This document shows, one piece after another, positions 55,574 through 64,000 of a DNA stretch of 64,000 nucleotides. Both the position numbers and the translations under genes were made by a program. The stretch's first letter is position 1. Every line of letters starts with the position of its first letter. The notes beneath the pieces are model-generated. The model did no database searches, had not been told where the DNA came from, and was given only the letters and a program-made list of their open reading frames with translations. This DNA comes from an uncultured bacterium. GTDB lineage: Bacteria; Planctomycetota; UBA1135; UBA2386. The stretch spans positions 1-64,000 of the forward strand of contig CALCZA010000026.1 in the NCBI GenBank assembly GCA_937906475.1, written 5' to 3'.

Positions 55574-56029
55574 ATGGTGACATCGTTGGTGAAGCGCATT
55601 CTGGCGCCAGTCGATCTCGCGGAGTCCCGCGAACCCGATCTTAGCTATGCGATTAGTTTGGCGGCACAGCTACGTGCCGAGTTGCTGCTGCTGGCAGTGA
55701 TTGACACCCCAGCGACGCTCAATCTTATTGGGCACCACGGTGCGGCCGGAGGTGGGCGTAGCTTCGAGCAGGAGCTCCAGGAAGAAGTGAAGGCCAAGCT
55801 GCAGCGCGTCGTGGACCAAGCTGCCGAGGCCGGCGTGCATGCGCTCGGTCATTTAACGTTCTCCGAAGATGTCGAAGAACAGATTCTCAAGGAAGCGCTA
55901 GTCGAGCGCGTCGATCTGATCCTGGTTCGTTCGCAGGGTCGCCACGGATTCATGAAAGCACTCCTCGGTAGTACGGCTGGCGAAATCTTGAAAGCGGCAC
56001 CGTGTCCGGTCCTCGTGGCGCGCGCGTGA
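55574..56029 (+). CDS. Universal stress protein (UspA family)
   Basis: VKRILAPVDLAE...YAISLAAQLRAELLLLAV...GSTAGEILKAAPCPVLVARA. Confidence 0.93.
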   Translation: MVTSLVKRILAPVDLAESREPDLSYAISLAAQLRAELLLLAVIDTPATLNLIGHHGAAGGGRSFEQELQEEVKAKLQRVVDQAAEAGVHALGHLTFSEDVEEQILKEALVERVDLILVRSQGRHGFMKALLGSTAGEILKAAPCPVLVARA

Positions 56030-58551
56030 GTGCATCCAAGAAGAAGGCCGCGAAAGGCAGTGCGAAGGGTGTCGGCAGCAAGAGCGGTAGCAGCCGTGCC
56101 GTAGGTCGCCGACGCGTGGGCGACTCTCCGGCTGGTGGCAGCCGGAGAGTCGTCAAGGCGCGTTCGGCCGGCGACGCTGCCGCCAGCCGATCACGCTCGG
56201 TGCCCGCCGATCAGTTGCGTTGGACGTGTCCACCGCTGAAGCCCGCTAAGAAGGCGCCGACCGCCAGGTTCTTGATCGGTCAAGAGCGTCCGATGGCGGC
56301 GCTGCGCACTGGCTTGTCGATCCACGCGCAGGGTTACAACATCTTCGTGTCGGGGCTGATTGGATCCGGTCGCACCGCTGTGGTGGAGATGTTGCTGCGC
56401 GATATCCAACCGGTTTGCTATCGCGTCCCGGACCGTGTGTTCGTGACCAACTTCCGTGAACCCAACCGGCCGCTGTTGATCTCGTTGCCGCCGGGTCGCG
56501 GTCCCGCGTTCCGCAATGACCTCGTTGAGCTTGGCCGCATCTTGCACGGCGCACTGCTCAATACCCTGCGGTCGCGACCGCATCGCATGTCGCGTCGCAT
56601 GGTCAAGCGCTCAAGCGGGGCGCGCGAGCGGCGCATCATGTCTGCATTGCAGCGGCAGGCCTCAAAGCAGGGTTGTGCGTTGGTGACGTTCCAGGCGCAG
56701 GATGGCTCGTCGACAGCCGACATCTATCCGGTATTCGAAGGCGACCCAGTGACGCTCGATGCGTTGTCGCAGTTGGTTATCGAAGGCAAGATCAAAGACG
56801 ACCAGCGGCAACTGCTACTGCGTCAACGCGAGCTGTTGCTTGAGCGACTCGACGAAGTCAACGATCGTGTTCGCGAGGAGTTCATTCGCTCCGAAGGCGA
56901 ATTGCGCACGATGGACAATCGCCTCGCGTGGAAGGTGCTGCAGAGCCATCAGAAGGAGTTCGTCAAGAAGTGGCCCGAACCCGATGTCGCGGACTGGCTG
57001 GATCAAGCTGGTGAGTTTATCGAGCGCAACCTGCATGAGTTTGTCGGTACGGAGGTCGAACTCGAAGACGAGACCAAGGTGCTTGAGTTGCTGCCCATGA
57101 CCGGCGAGCCACGACTCGGTGAGTTCCACTCGCAAGTCGTCAAAACGTCGTTCACGGCTGCATGTCCGGTGGTCATTGAGACCAACCCGACCTTCGGCAA
57201 CTTGTTCGGCACGATCAGCGCGAGCGAACTGCCTGGTCCGCTGCAGGTGCACCCCGGTTCGCTGTTGCGTGCCGAAGGTGGTTACTTGGTGTTGCGCTGC
57301 CTCGATGTGCTGCGCGAACCTGGTGTCTGGATGCACTTGAAGCGCGTGCTGCAATCCGGGCGACTTGAGATCCGAGACTTTGATCTTAGCGCGGGTGCCC
57401 AGACTGGCTCGTTGCAGCCGCAGGCGATCCCGGTCGACGTCAAGGTTGTGCTGATTGGCGAGCCAGGTGTCTATGAAGAGCTCGCTGCTGAGGATCCTCA
57501 GTTCAGTCAGGTGTTCAAGATCCACGCCGAGTTCGACAGTACGATTCCAGTCAACAAGCAGAGCTTGACTCGCTACGCGGGCTACCTGCAGTGGTTGGTC
57601 GAAGGTGAAGGCTTGCCCAAAATGCAGCCGGACGCGATGGCGGCGATCGCCGAATACGGCGCTCGCTGTGCTGGTCGTCGCGACCGACTGATCACGCGCT
57701 ACAGCGAGATTGGTGATTTGGCGCGCGAGTCGGCCTTTCAAGCTAGTGAAGCCGGGGCCGATAAGGTCACTCGCGATCATGTCGAATTGGCGATGCAAAT
57801 GCAGCGGCAGCGGCATGACCTAGCCCAAGAGCTTACCGAGCGCGGCTACGCGGCCGGTTACATGCGGTTGTCGACCAGCGGTTCCGCTGTTGGCCAGATC
57901 AACGCATTGACGGTGCTTGATACTGGCTCAATTGAGTTTGGTCGCCCGTGCCGCATCACCTGTAATTCGGGCGTCGCCACCGCGCAGCGTTCGGGCCTGG
58001 TCAACATTGAAGGATTGGCGCATCTGTCCGGACCGATTCACGACAAGGGCGTGATGATCCTCGAGGGCTTCCTACTGCAGGAGTTTGGCGACGATGGGCC
58101 TCTGTGCATGCAGGCGACGATCTGCTTTGAACAGCTCTACAACGGTGTCGAGGGTGACAGTGCCTCGCTGGCGCAATTGTTGGCGCTGCTCTCGTCGCTA
58201 GCCAACGTGCCGCTGCTGCAAGGCCACGCGATCACCGGCTCGGTCAATCAGAAGGGTGAAGTTCAGGCCGTTGCAGGCGTGAACGAAAAGATCGAAGGCT
58301 TCTTCCGCCTGTGCAAAGCGCGTCGGTTGACGAAAAAGCAGGGTGTTGTCCTGCCGGCGGCAAACGTCGGCGACTTGATGCTCGACGTTGATGTTGTGCA
58401 AGCCGTCGAAGCGAACAAGTTCTCGGTGCAATCCGTGAGCACGGTCCAGGACGCGATCGAGTTGTTCACCGGCAAGTCAGCGGCGTCGATACTCGATGCC
58501 GTGCGCGCGACGTTGGCGCGCTTTCGCAAGGCTGCGGGCTTCGGGCTTTAG
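56026..58551 (+). CDS. Lon-related ATP-dependent protease (AAA + S16 domains), basic low-complexity N-terminus
   Basis: RFLIGQERPMAALRTGLSIHAQGYNIFVSGLIGSGRT; catalytic EGDSASLAQLLALLSSLANVPLLQGHAITGSVNQKGEVQAVAGVNEKIEGFF. GTG 56026 overlaps USP stop (GTG 56002 alternative). Confidence 0.92.
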   Translation: MSASKKKAAKGSAKGVGSKSGSSRAVGRRRVGDSPAGGSRRVVKARSAGDAAASRSRSVPADQLRWTCPPLKPAKKAPTARFLIGQERPMAALRTGLSIHAQGYNIFVSGLIGSGRTAVVEMLLRDIQPVCYRVPDRVFVTNFREPNRPLLISLPPGRGPAFRNDLVELGRILHGALLNTLRSRPHRMSRRMVKRSSGARERRIMSALQRQASKQGCALVTFQAQDGSSTADIYPVFEGDPVTLDALSQLVIEGKIKDDQRQLLLRQRELLLERLDEVNDRVREEFIRSEGELRTMDNRLAWKVLQSHQKEFVKKWPEPDVADWLDQAGEFIERNLHEFVGTEVELEDETKVLELLPMTGEPRLGEFHSQVVKTSFTAACPVVIETNPTFGNLFGTISASELPGPLQVHPGSLLRAEGGYLVLRCLDVLREPGVWMHLKRVLQSGRLEIRDFDLSAGAQTGSLQPQAIPVDVKVVLIGEPGVYEELAAEDPQFSQVFKIHAEFDSTIPVNKQSLTRYAGYLQWLVEGEGLPKMQPDAMAAIAEYGARCAGRRDRLITRYSEIGDLARESAFQASEAGADKVTRDHVELAMQMQRQRHDLAQELTERGYAAGYMRLSTSGSAVGQINALTVLDTGSIEFGRPCRITCNSGVATAQRSGLVNIEGLAHLSGPIHDKGVMILEGFLLQEFGDDGPLCMQATICFEQLYNGVEGDSASLAQLLALLSSLANVPLLQGHAITGSVNQKGEVQAVAGVNEKIEGFFRLCKARRLTKKQGVVLPAANVGDLMLDVDVVQAVEANKFSVQSVSTVQDAIELFTGKSAASILDAVRATLARFRKAAGFGL
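56121..56152 (+). repeat. Perfect 13-bp inverted repeat CGACTCTCCGGCT-GGTGGC-AGCCGGAGAGTCG
   Basis: Read directly; lies in the 5' part of the Lon-related ORF. Confidence 0.9.
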
Positions 58552-58578
58552 CAGCCTCGCGCTGGGGAGCGAACCCAA

Positions 58579-58600
58579 TGGCCAGATCGACTGCTGGCCA
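58579..58600. terminator. Hairpin TGGCCAG-ATCGACTG-CTGGCCA between convergent genes
   Basis: Perfect 7-bp inverted repeat in the 75-bp convergent intergenic gap. Confidence 0.55.
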
Positions 58601-58625
58601 GAGGTGCTTATCGAATGTGTGGCCC

Positions 58626-60728
58626 TCAGCCGTTCGACTCGCCGCGATTCTCAGGCTTGGTGTCTTGCTTGGCCGGTTGCTGCGGTGCCTTCGGGTTGCT
58701 CCCGACGACCTTGGTCTGCGGGGTGAACTCGGCATCGTGAACGAACGTCGTCGCGAGATCACCCAGTTGCTTCTTGGTGCCGCTAGTCAGTGCACTGAGG
58801 TCGCGAAGCGGTGAGGCAACCGACATCAGGTAAGTGCGTTCCGACTCGATGCTGGCCAGTTTCTCGGAGAGACGCGGCGCATACTCACTCAGGTGCTCGC
58901 GCAGCATCTTGTCGGCAACCTCCATGAAGCGCGCGCCAAAGTGATAGCCAATGCTCCCGGTTGTCTGCGGCAGTAGCGTGCCGCGGAACTGCGCCACGCA
59001 TTGGTGTAGATGCAGTCGGCCTGGCTCACCAAGATACTTGGCCTTGTCCTTGCCAGGGACCTTGATGTCGGGCTTGTCAAATGCTCCGAAGATGCGCGTG
59101 CGCACCTTGTCGAGCGAGCGGAAGGTGAGGCGGTCTACGACGCCCTTCTTGACGGGGATCGTGCGCACGTCGACCGGCACGACCGCGTGCTTGGGCCACG
59201 CGACCTGCCCCAAGCTATCGAGCGAGCGCGCCCGCATCAGGCGCAGGTCGATCCCGGCACGGCGCGTCAGTTCGCTCATGCCGTCAGGTAGGTCGAGTCC
59301 TGCGTCAATCTGGGCGCCGGCCTGCGCGAACGCCTTGGCAGCCGCTTCGAGGCACGCTTGACGGTAGTCATTGACTAGCGGTGTCCACAGGTCTTGCACC
59401 AGCCATTCGAGGCTTTGGCTCGACAAGAACCACGTGTCAATCGAAGCGCCTAGCGTGCGCAGTAACTTGGCGCCGTGGTCGCGCGCGCTGCGCTCGACTT
59501 CGGCGATGATGTCGCGGTGGCTGCGCGCGAAGGGTTCGATCAAGTCGAGTTTCAGTGCGTTCTCGACCTTCTGCCGCTCGGCCTTCAGCCATTCGCGTTC
59601 TCCATCGAGTTCGGTAAGTCGGCTCTCGAGGCGCTTCGCATCTTCGTGGTCGAAGTACGACTGCATCTCCGTGAGTAGACCTTCGGCGCGTTGCAATGAG
59701 TCGCGCAAGAACGCTGACAAGTAATCCGAACTGGCGAGGTAGTCGCTGAGGTCCTTCTCGAAGGCACGGAAGCTGGCGGGCGACTTGCTCTTGTCTTCCT
59801 TTGACAGCGCGTTGCTCGCGGCATGTAGCAGGTCGACCGGATACATGTGCACGCGACCGTCCCTGGCAGCTTTTTGTAGCGGCGCCGACATCGCGAGTTG
59901 TTCGAAGGCCTTCAGGACTTCTTCGGGTCGTGACTGCTCAAGACTTGGCACAAGCTTGCCATCGGGGCTGACGTCGCGCTTGTGCGAGTCGACGTTGACG
60001 ACCAGGAAGATGCGGCTGAATAGGTCGAGCAGTTGTTGGAACTCGGAGAAGACCTGCTCCAAGAACAACGTGTCACTCTTAACGACGAAGATCGCGCAAG
60101 CCGCCGCATCGCGGAAGTCACGCGTCATGCGGTCGTAGCCAAAGCGCATGCGCGTGTAGAGGCCGGGAGTGTCGACTAAGACCGCGCCCGTTTTTTCGAG
60201 TTGGCTGTCCGGGACGTGCACGTCGACACGGCGGATGGCCCTTGGATAGTGTTCCGCCGGATCGAACTTGAGGCCGCGGGCCTCTGTATCACGAATGGCA
60301 TCCGCCAATGCGATGTGCGCCTTGGCGATGTCGTCGTGCAGTTCGTCCGCCTGTTTGAACGTGCGCGTCGTGCCATTGTACAGCTTAACGACATACTCGC
60401 GCTTCGTGCCGGAACGCACGAACACGAGGCACGGGTATGCCGGCAAGCTTGAGACTTCGCTGACATACGACGCGGCAATCGCGTTCATCAATGTCGACTT
60501 ACCGCTCTTTAGTGGACCGAAGATCAGCACATAGGCTTGCTGTTCCGCGACCTTGTCGCACAACGCGCGCAACTGATGTTGCAACTCGAGCAATGGCACG
60601 TGCAGCGACTTGCTCGGGGTGTCATCCGAGGCCGCTTCGAGAGCATTGATAGCGAGATCGAGATCTTTCAGTACGGGGCGCAGTGTGCCGTCGAACTGTT
60701 GGCAGTAGGTGCCAAGCTGGGTGCGCAT
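58626..60728 (-). CDS. Dynamin-like GTPase
   Basis: LIFGPLKSGKSTLMNAIAASYVSEVSSLPAYPCLVFVRSG (G1), VLVDTPGLYTRMRFGYDRMT (G3), IFLVVNVDSHKRD (G4-like); long helical regions. Confidence 0.87.
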   Translation of the reverse strand: MRTQLGTYCQQFDGTLRPVLKDLDLAINALEAASDDTPSKSLHVPLLELQHQLRALCDKVAEQQAYVLIFGPLKSGKSTLMNAIAASYVSEVSSLPAYPCLVFVRSGTKREYVVKLYNGTTRTFKQADELHDDIAKAHIALADAIRDTEARGLKFDPAEHYPRAIRRVDVHVPDSQLEKTGAVLVDTPGLYTRMRFGYDRMTRDFRDAAACAIFVVKSDTLFLEQVFSEFQQLLDLFSRIFLVVNVDSHKRDVSPDGKLVPSLEQSRPEEVLKAFEQLAMSAPLQKAARDGRVHMYPVDLLHAASNALSKEDKSKSPASFRAFEKDLSDYLASSDYLSAFLRDSLQRAEGLLTEMQSYFDHEDAKRLESRLTELDGEREWLKAERQKVENALKLDLIEPFARSHRDIIAEVERSARDHGAKLLRTLGASIDTWFLSSQSLEWLVQDLWTPLVNDYRQACLEAAAKAFAQAGAQIDAGLDLPDGMSELTRRAGIDLRLMRARSLDSLGQVAWPKHAVVPVDVRTIPVKKGVVDRLTFRSLDKVRTRIFGAFDKPDIKVPGKDKAKYLGEPGRLHLHQCVAQFRGTLLPQTTGSIGYHFGARFMEVADKMLREHLSEYAPRLSEKLASIESERTYLMSVASPLRDLSALTSGTKKQLGDLATTFVHDAEFTPQTKVVGSNPKAPQQPAKQDTKPENRGESNG

Positions 60729-61509
60729 TGCGGGAGCGTGGGGGGGGGGCTGAGTCTGGCCCCGAGCGGGGCGAAGTGGCGAGTGGCGGATCGCTTAGGA
60801 AAGCGTGCGGTCAACCATTGGAGCCGACATGGCTTCCGGAAGGGAGACTTTGCGGCAGGTTCTTTTCTGCACAACTCGTGGAAAAGTGGAGTGTTCTCCA
60901 CATCGTCCTCGCTGTCGGGGTCAGTCTGATGGCTGTACCTTCCGCTACTTTATTGGTGCGAGGGGGAACTCTTGGTCTCGCCGCTGCATGCATTGGATGG
61001 CGTTCGTTGCGTTATCGATGCCGCTGGCCATGACGCGTAGTTGGTCGCGCTTGTCTAGGTCCCGCATCATGCAGTCATCGGTGCCCTTTGTCCGCAATCG
61101 CAAGGAGTCGCGCTAAGGGTGGGGCAGCACCAGGATCAGAGTCGTGCCATACTTCTTGCTGGTGCGATCGAGCAGCGCGACGGTTCCCGCGTTGGTGAAT
61201 GGCCTGGCTAGGCGCAACTCCAACACGTCGTTTAAGGCGAACCCCCGCAGCGTCTTCGAAGTGTGCTGGATGGCAGCTTGCCGGGGGCTGTGAGTTCGCG
61301 CGCCCGGGCATGGCCGAAGCTCGGCTGTCCTACCTGGGCCAATAGGGTCCGCGGACAGCGTGAGGCAGTCGCCGAGAAGCGGCGTGTGCATTGGTTTCGG
61401 CCTGTGAGGCCCTGATAGTTGCTAGACGTTACGTGGAATTGGGCCCCGTGATGTAACTAGCGGTGATCACAGCCGATCCGCGGCTATATTGCACCGCACA
61501 CAAACTTCG

Positions 61510-63414
61510 ATGACAGGCACTGATACCAACCGCGGGCTCACCTCGAGCAATCCTGAATCTGGCATCCCGGAATCTGGTACCAAGGAACTGGACCAAGTCG
61601 TTATCCGCTTTGCCGGCGACTCCGGTGACGGCATGCAGTTGACGGGTGACCAGTTCACACGCACGACTGCGTTGATGGGCAACGACATCGCCACGTTCCC
61701 TGACTTCCCGGCCGAGATTCGCGCGCCTGCCGGCACGCTCCCGGGAGTCAGCGCGTTCCAGTTGCGCTTCTCGAGCTTCGATATCCACACGCCAGGCGAT
61801 GCGCCGGACGTGTTGGTGGCGATGAACCCTGCGGCGCTGAAGGCGCACATCGGCCAACTCAAAAAGAACGGCATCCTGCTGCTCAACAACGCGAGCTTCA
61901 AAGCTCTCGACTTGAAGAAGGCGACCTACACGGTCGACCCGCGCACCGACGGTTCGCTCGACGGCTTCCGCGTCATCGAGATCGACTTGACGGCGCGCAC
62001 CCGCGAAGCGCTGGCAGAATCCGATCTCGACAACCGAGGCAAGGACCGCTGCAAGAACATGTATGCGCTCGGCATCCTCTACTGGTTGTTCCAGCGAGAA
62101 GTTGATCCAACCAAGAAGGCGTTGGCGGAGAAGTTCGCCAAGAGGCCGGCGATTGTCGAAGCCAACTTGAAGGCGATGGCCGCTGGTCACGCGTATGCCG
62201 AGACGGTTGAGATCTTCCAGGTCTCCTACAAGGTCGCGCCCGCGAAGATGCCGCCCGGCACTTACCGCAACATCATGGGCAATCAGTCGCTGTGCCTGGG
62301 ATTGGTCGCCGCCAGTCAGAAGGGCAACGTGCCGTTATTCTTGGGTAGCTACCCGATCACGCCGGCATCCGACGTGTTGCACCAACTGAGTAGTTACAAG
62401 AACCTCGGCGTGGCGACGTTCCAGGCCGAAGACGAAATCGCAGCCGTCTGTGCGGCGATCGGCGCGAGTTACACCGGCAAGCTCGGCATCACGTCGACAT
62501 CTGGTCCAGGTGTCGCGTTGAAGGCCGAAGCGATCGGCCTCGCGATCATGGCGGAGTTGCCGTTGGTGGTGCTCAATATCCAGCGCGCTGGCCCTAGCAC
62601 CGGCATGCCGACCAAGACCCAGCAGGCCGACTTGCTGCAAGCGATGTATGGCCGCAACGGCGAGTCGCCGATGGTCGTGATCTCTTGCTCGACGGCAGCC
62701 GATGCGTTCGAGGTTGGCTACGAAGCGGTGCGCATTGCGACCAAGCACATGGTGCCGGTGATGGTGCTGTCCGATGGCTACATCGCCAACGGCAGTGAGC
62801 CATGGCGACTGCCCGACATCGACAAGTTGCCGCCAGTGGAAGTCAACTACGCGCCGGAAGGCGTGGCCGGCGTCAAGTTCAAGCCCTACGAGCGCAACCC
62901 GGAGACGCTGGCGCGTCCGTGGGCGAAGCCGGGCACCAAGGGGCTTGTGCACCGCATCGGTGGTCTTGAGAAGCAGGACATCACTGGCAACATCAGCTAC
63001 GACGCCGACAACCACCAGCACATGATCAATACGCGCGCCAAGAAGGTTGCGATGGTCGCCAACGACTTGGCGCCGATGGAGACCATTGGCGAAAAGTCCG
63101 GCGACGTATTGGTGCTCGGGTGGGGCAGCCCGCGCGGTGCGATCACCGCTGCGGTGACGCGGTTGCAGGAGCAAGGCGAGAGCATCAGTTGCGCGTTCTT
63201 GCGCTACCTGAACCCACTGCCCAATGACCTCGAAGCGCTGATGCGCTCGTTCAAGAAGGTCGTGCTACCAGAACTGAACTGCGGCCAACTCGCGATGATG
63301 CTGCGTTCGAAGTATCTGATCGACGTGCAAAGTTACAGCCAGGTCAACGGCCAGCCGTTCCAGAGCCAGGCAGTGGAAGATTACATGCGGACCGTGCTTC
63401 AGGAGGTGAAGTGA
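61510..63414 (+). CDS. 2-oxoacid:acceptor oxidoreductase, alpha subunit (KGOR/POR type)
   Basis: Gamma-like domain FAGDSGDGMQLTGDQFTRT fused to alpha: GSYPITPASDVLHQLSSYKNLGVATFQAEDEIAAVCAAIGASYTGKLGITSTSGPG. Confidence 0.95.
   Translation: MTGTDTNRGLTSSNPESGIPESGTKELDQVVIRFAGDSGDGMQLTGDQFTRTTALMGNDIATFPDFPAEIRAPAGTLPGVSAFQLRFSSFDIHTPGDAPDVLVAMNPAALKAHIGQLKKNGILLLNNASFKALDLKKATYTVDPRTDGSLDGFRVIEIDLTARTREALAESDLDNRGKDRCKNMYALGILYWLFQREVDPTKKALAEKFAKRPAIVEANLKAMAAGHAYAETVEIFQVSYKVAPAKMPPGTYRNIMGNQSLCLGLVAASQKGNVPLFLGSYPITPASDVLHQLSSYKNLGVATFQAEDEIAAVCAAIGASYTGKLGITSTSGPGVALKAEAIGLAIMAELPLVVLNIQRAGPSTGMPTKTQQADLLQAMYGRNGESPMVVISCSTAADAFEVGYEAVRIATKHMVPVMVLSDGYIANGSEPWRLPDIDKLPPVEVNYAPEGVAGVKFKPYERNPETLARPWAKPGTKGLVHRIGGLEKQDITGNISYDADNHQHMINTRAKKVAMVANDLAPMETIGEKSGDVLVLGWGSPRGAITAAVTRLQEQGESISCAFLRYLNPLPNDLEALMRSFKKVVLPELNCGQLAMMLRSKYLIDVQSYSQVNGQPFQSQAVEDYMRTVLQEVK
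61552..61581 (+). repeat. Two 15-bp tandem units CCTGAATCTGGCATC / CCGGAATCTGGTACC at the start of the oxidoreductase
   Basis: Encodes PESGI/PESGT near the N-terminus. Confidence 0.75.
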
Positions 63415-64000
63415 TGACTAGCGTTGATGAACCCAAGTTGACCAAGAAGGACTTCAAGAGCGATCAAGATGTTCGTTGGTGTCCAGGCTGTGGCGACTAC
63501 TCGATCCTGAACTCGGTGCAGGCTGCGTTTGCCGATCTCGGCAAGAAGCTGCACGAGACCGTGATCATCTCCGGCATCGGTTGTAGCTCGCGGTTTCCGT
63601 ACTACATGGATACCTATGGCTTCCACACGATCCACGGCCGGGCGCCAGCGGTGGCGACCGGCGTCAAGCTGAGCAATGCCGCGCTCGATGTCTGGGTCGT
63701 GACCGGTGACGGCGACGCGATGTCGATCGGCGGCAACCACTTCATCCACGCGATGCGCCGCAACGTGGGCCTGAAGATCCTGCTGTTCAACAACCGGATC
63801 TACGGACTCACCAAGGGCCAGTTCTCGCCGACCAGCCCGCAGGGCAAGGTCACCAAGAGTTCGCCGTTAGGGTCGGTCGACTACCCATTCTCGCCGATCG
63901 CATTGGCGCTCGGCGCCGGTGGCACGTTTGTCGCTCGCGCTGTCGACATCCTCGGCCCGCACCTGCAGAGCATGGTCAAGCAAGCCGACAGCCACACCGG
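63414..64000 (+). CDS. 2-oxoacid:ferredoxin oxidoreductase, beta subunit (3' truncated by window)
   Basis: ATG overlaps alpha-subunit TGA; DVRWCPGCGDYSILNSVQAAF, ISGIGCSSRFPYYMDTYGFHTIHGRAPAVATG, VVTGDGDAMSIGGNHFIHAMRRN. Confidence 0.96.
   Translation, partial: MTSVDEPKLTKKDFKSDQDVRWCPGCGDYSILNSVQAAFADLGKKLHETVIISGIGCSSRFPYYMDTYGFHTIHGRAPAVATGVKLSNAALDVWVVTGDGDAMSIGGNHFIHAMRRNVGLKILLFNNRIYGLTKGQFSPTSPQGKVTKSSPLGSVDYPFSPIALALGAGGTFVARAVDILGPHLQSMVKQADSHT

Noticed and set aside
61113-61391. Minus-strand ORF ending ...GFALNDVLELRLARPFTNAGTVALLDRTSKKYGTTLILVLPHP
   Set aside because: C-terminal half reads protein-like but there is no clear start, SD or family; may be a fragment. Needs a homology search.
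1-64000. CRISPR array, rRNA operon, insertion sequence or prophage
   Set aside because: No regularly spaced repeats with unique spacers, no transposase/integrase ORFs and no rRNA-like stretches were seen.

Overview
This is a GC-rich bacterial chromosome segment of about 64 kb. The gene content (several sulfatases, secreted Kelch-type protein, isolated rplC, Gld-type ABC operon) suggests a Planctomycetota-like genome, but that assignment is inference. I can support about 46 CDSs. They include rho (5' truncated), a Gld-type ABC transporter operon with DUF4340, DUF58 and vWA genes, rplC with a tiny basic ORF, a BaiN/HI0933 flavoprotein, mnmE, nrdR with a second ATP-cone ORF, smc, and a beta-lactamase-family/VanX-type dipeptidase fusion. 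Also present are gltA, three sulfatase genes (four sulfatase domains), an M48 protease, thiolase, a permuted aconitase, an acyl-CoA dehydrogenase, a GT9 glycosyltransferase, an i-type-lysozyme-like protein, msrA, a DnaE2-like polymerase, a NYN nuclease, an ABC/HlyD efflux cassette, a USP, a Lon-related protease, a dynamin-like GTPase, and a 2-oxoacid:ferredoxin oxidoreductase alpha/beta pair (3' truncated). The standout result is two neighbouring genes that ORF callers split at in-frame UGA codons. One is a 2-Cys peroxiredoxin (40611-41207) with UGA exactly at the peroxidatic Cys position, followed by a perfect 8-bp hairpin with a GGC loop at bacterial SECIS spacing. The other is a secreted TlpA/thioredoxin-like protein (41396-42379) with UGA replacing the first Cys of the CxxC motif (W-U-G-P-C). 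This is a strong candidate selenoprotein redox pair. Secondary observations include 15-bp in-frame tandem repeats in unrelated genes, U-tract-less hairpins between convergent genes, a 13-bp perfect hairpin inside the Lon-related gene, mutually exclusive hairpins after the rplC unit, and a 14-bp palindrome upstream of the second selenoprotein.
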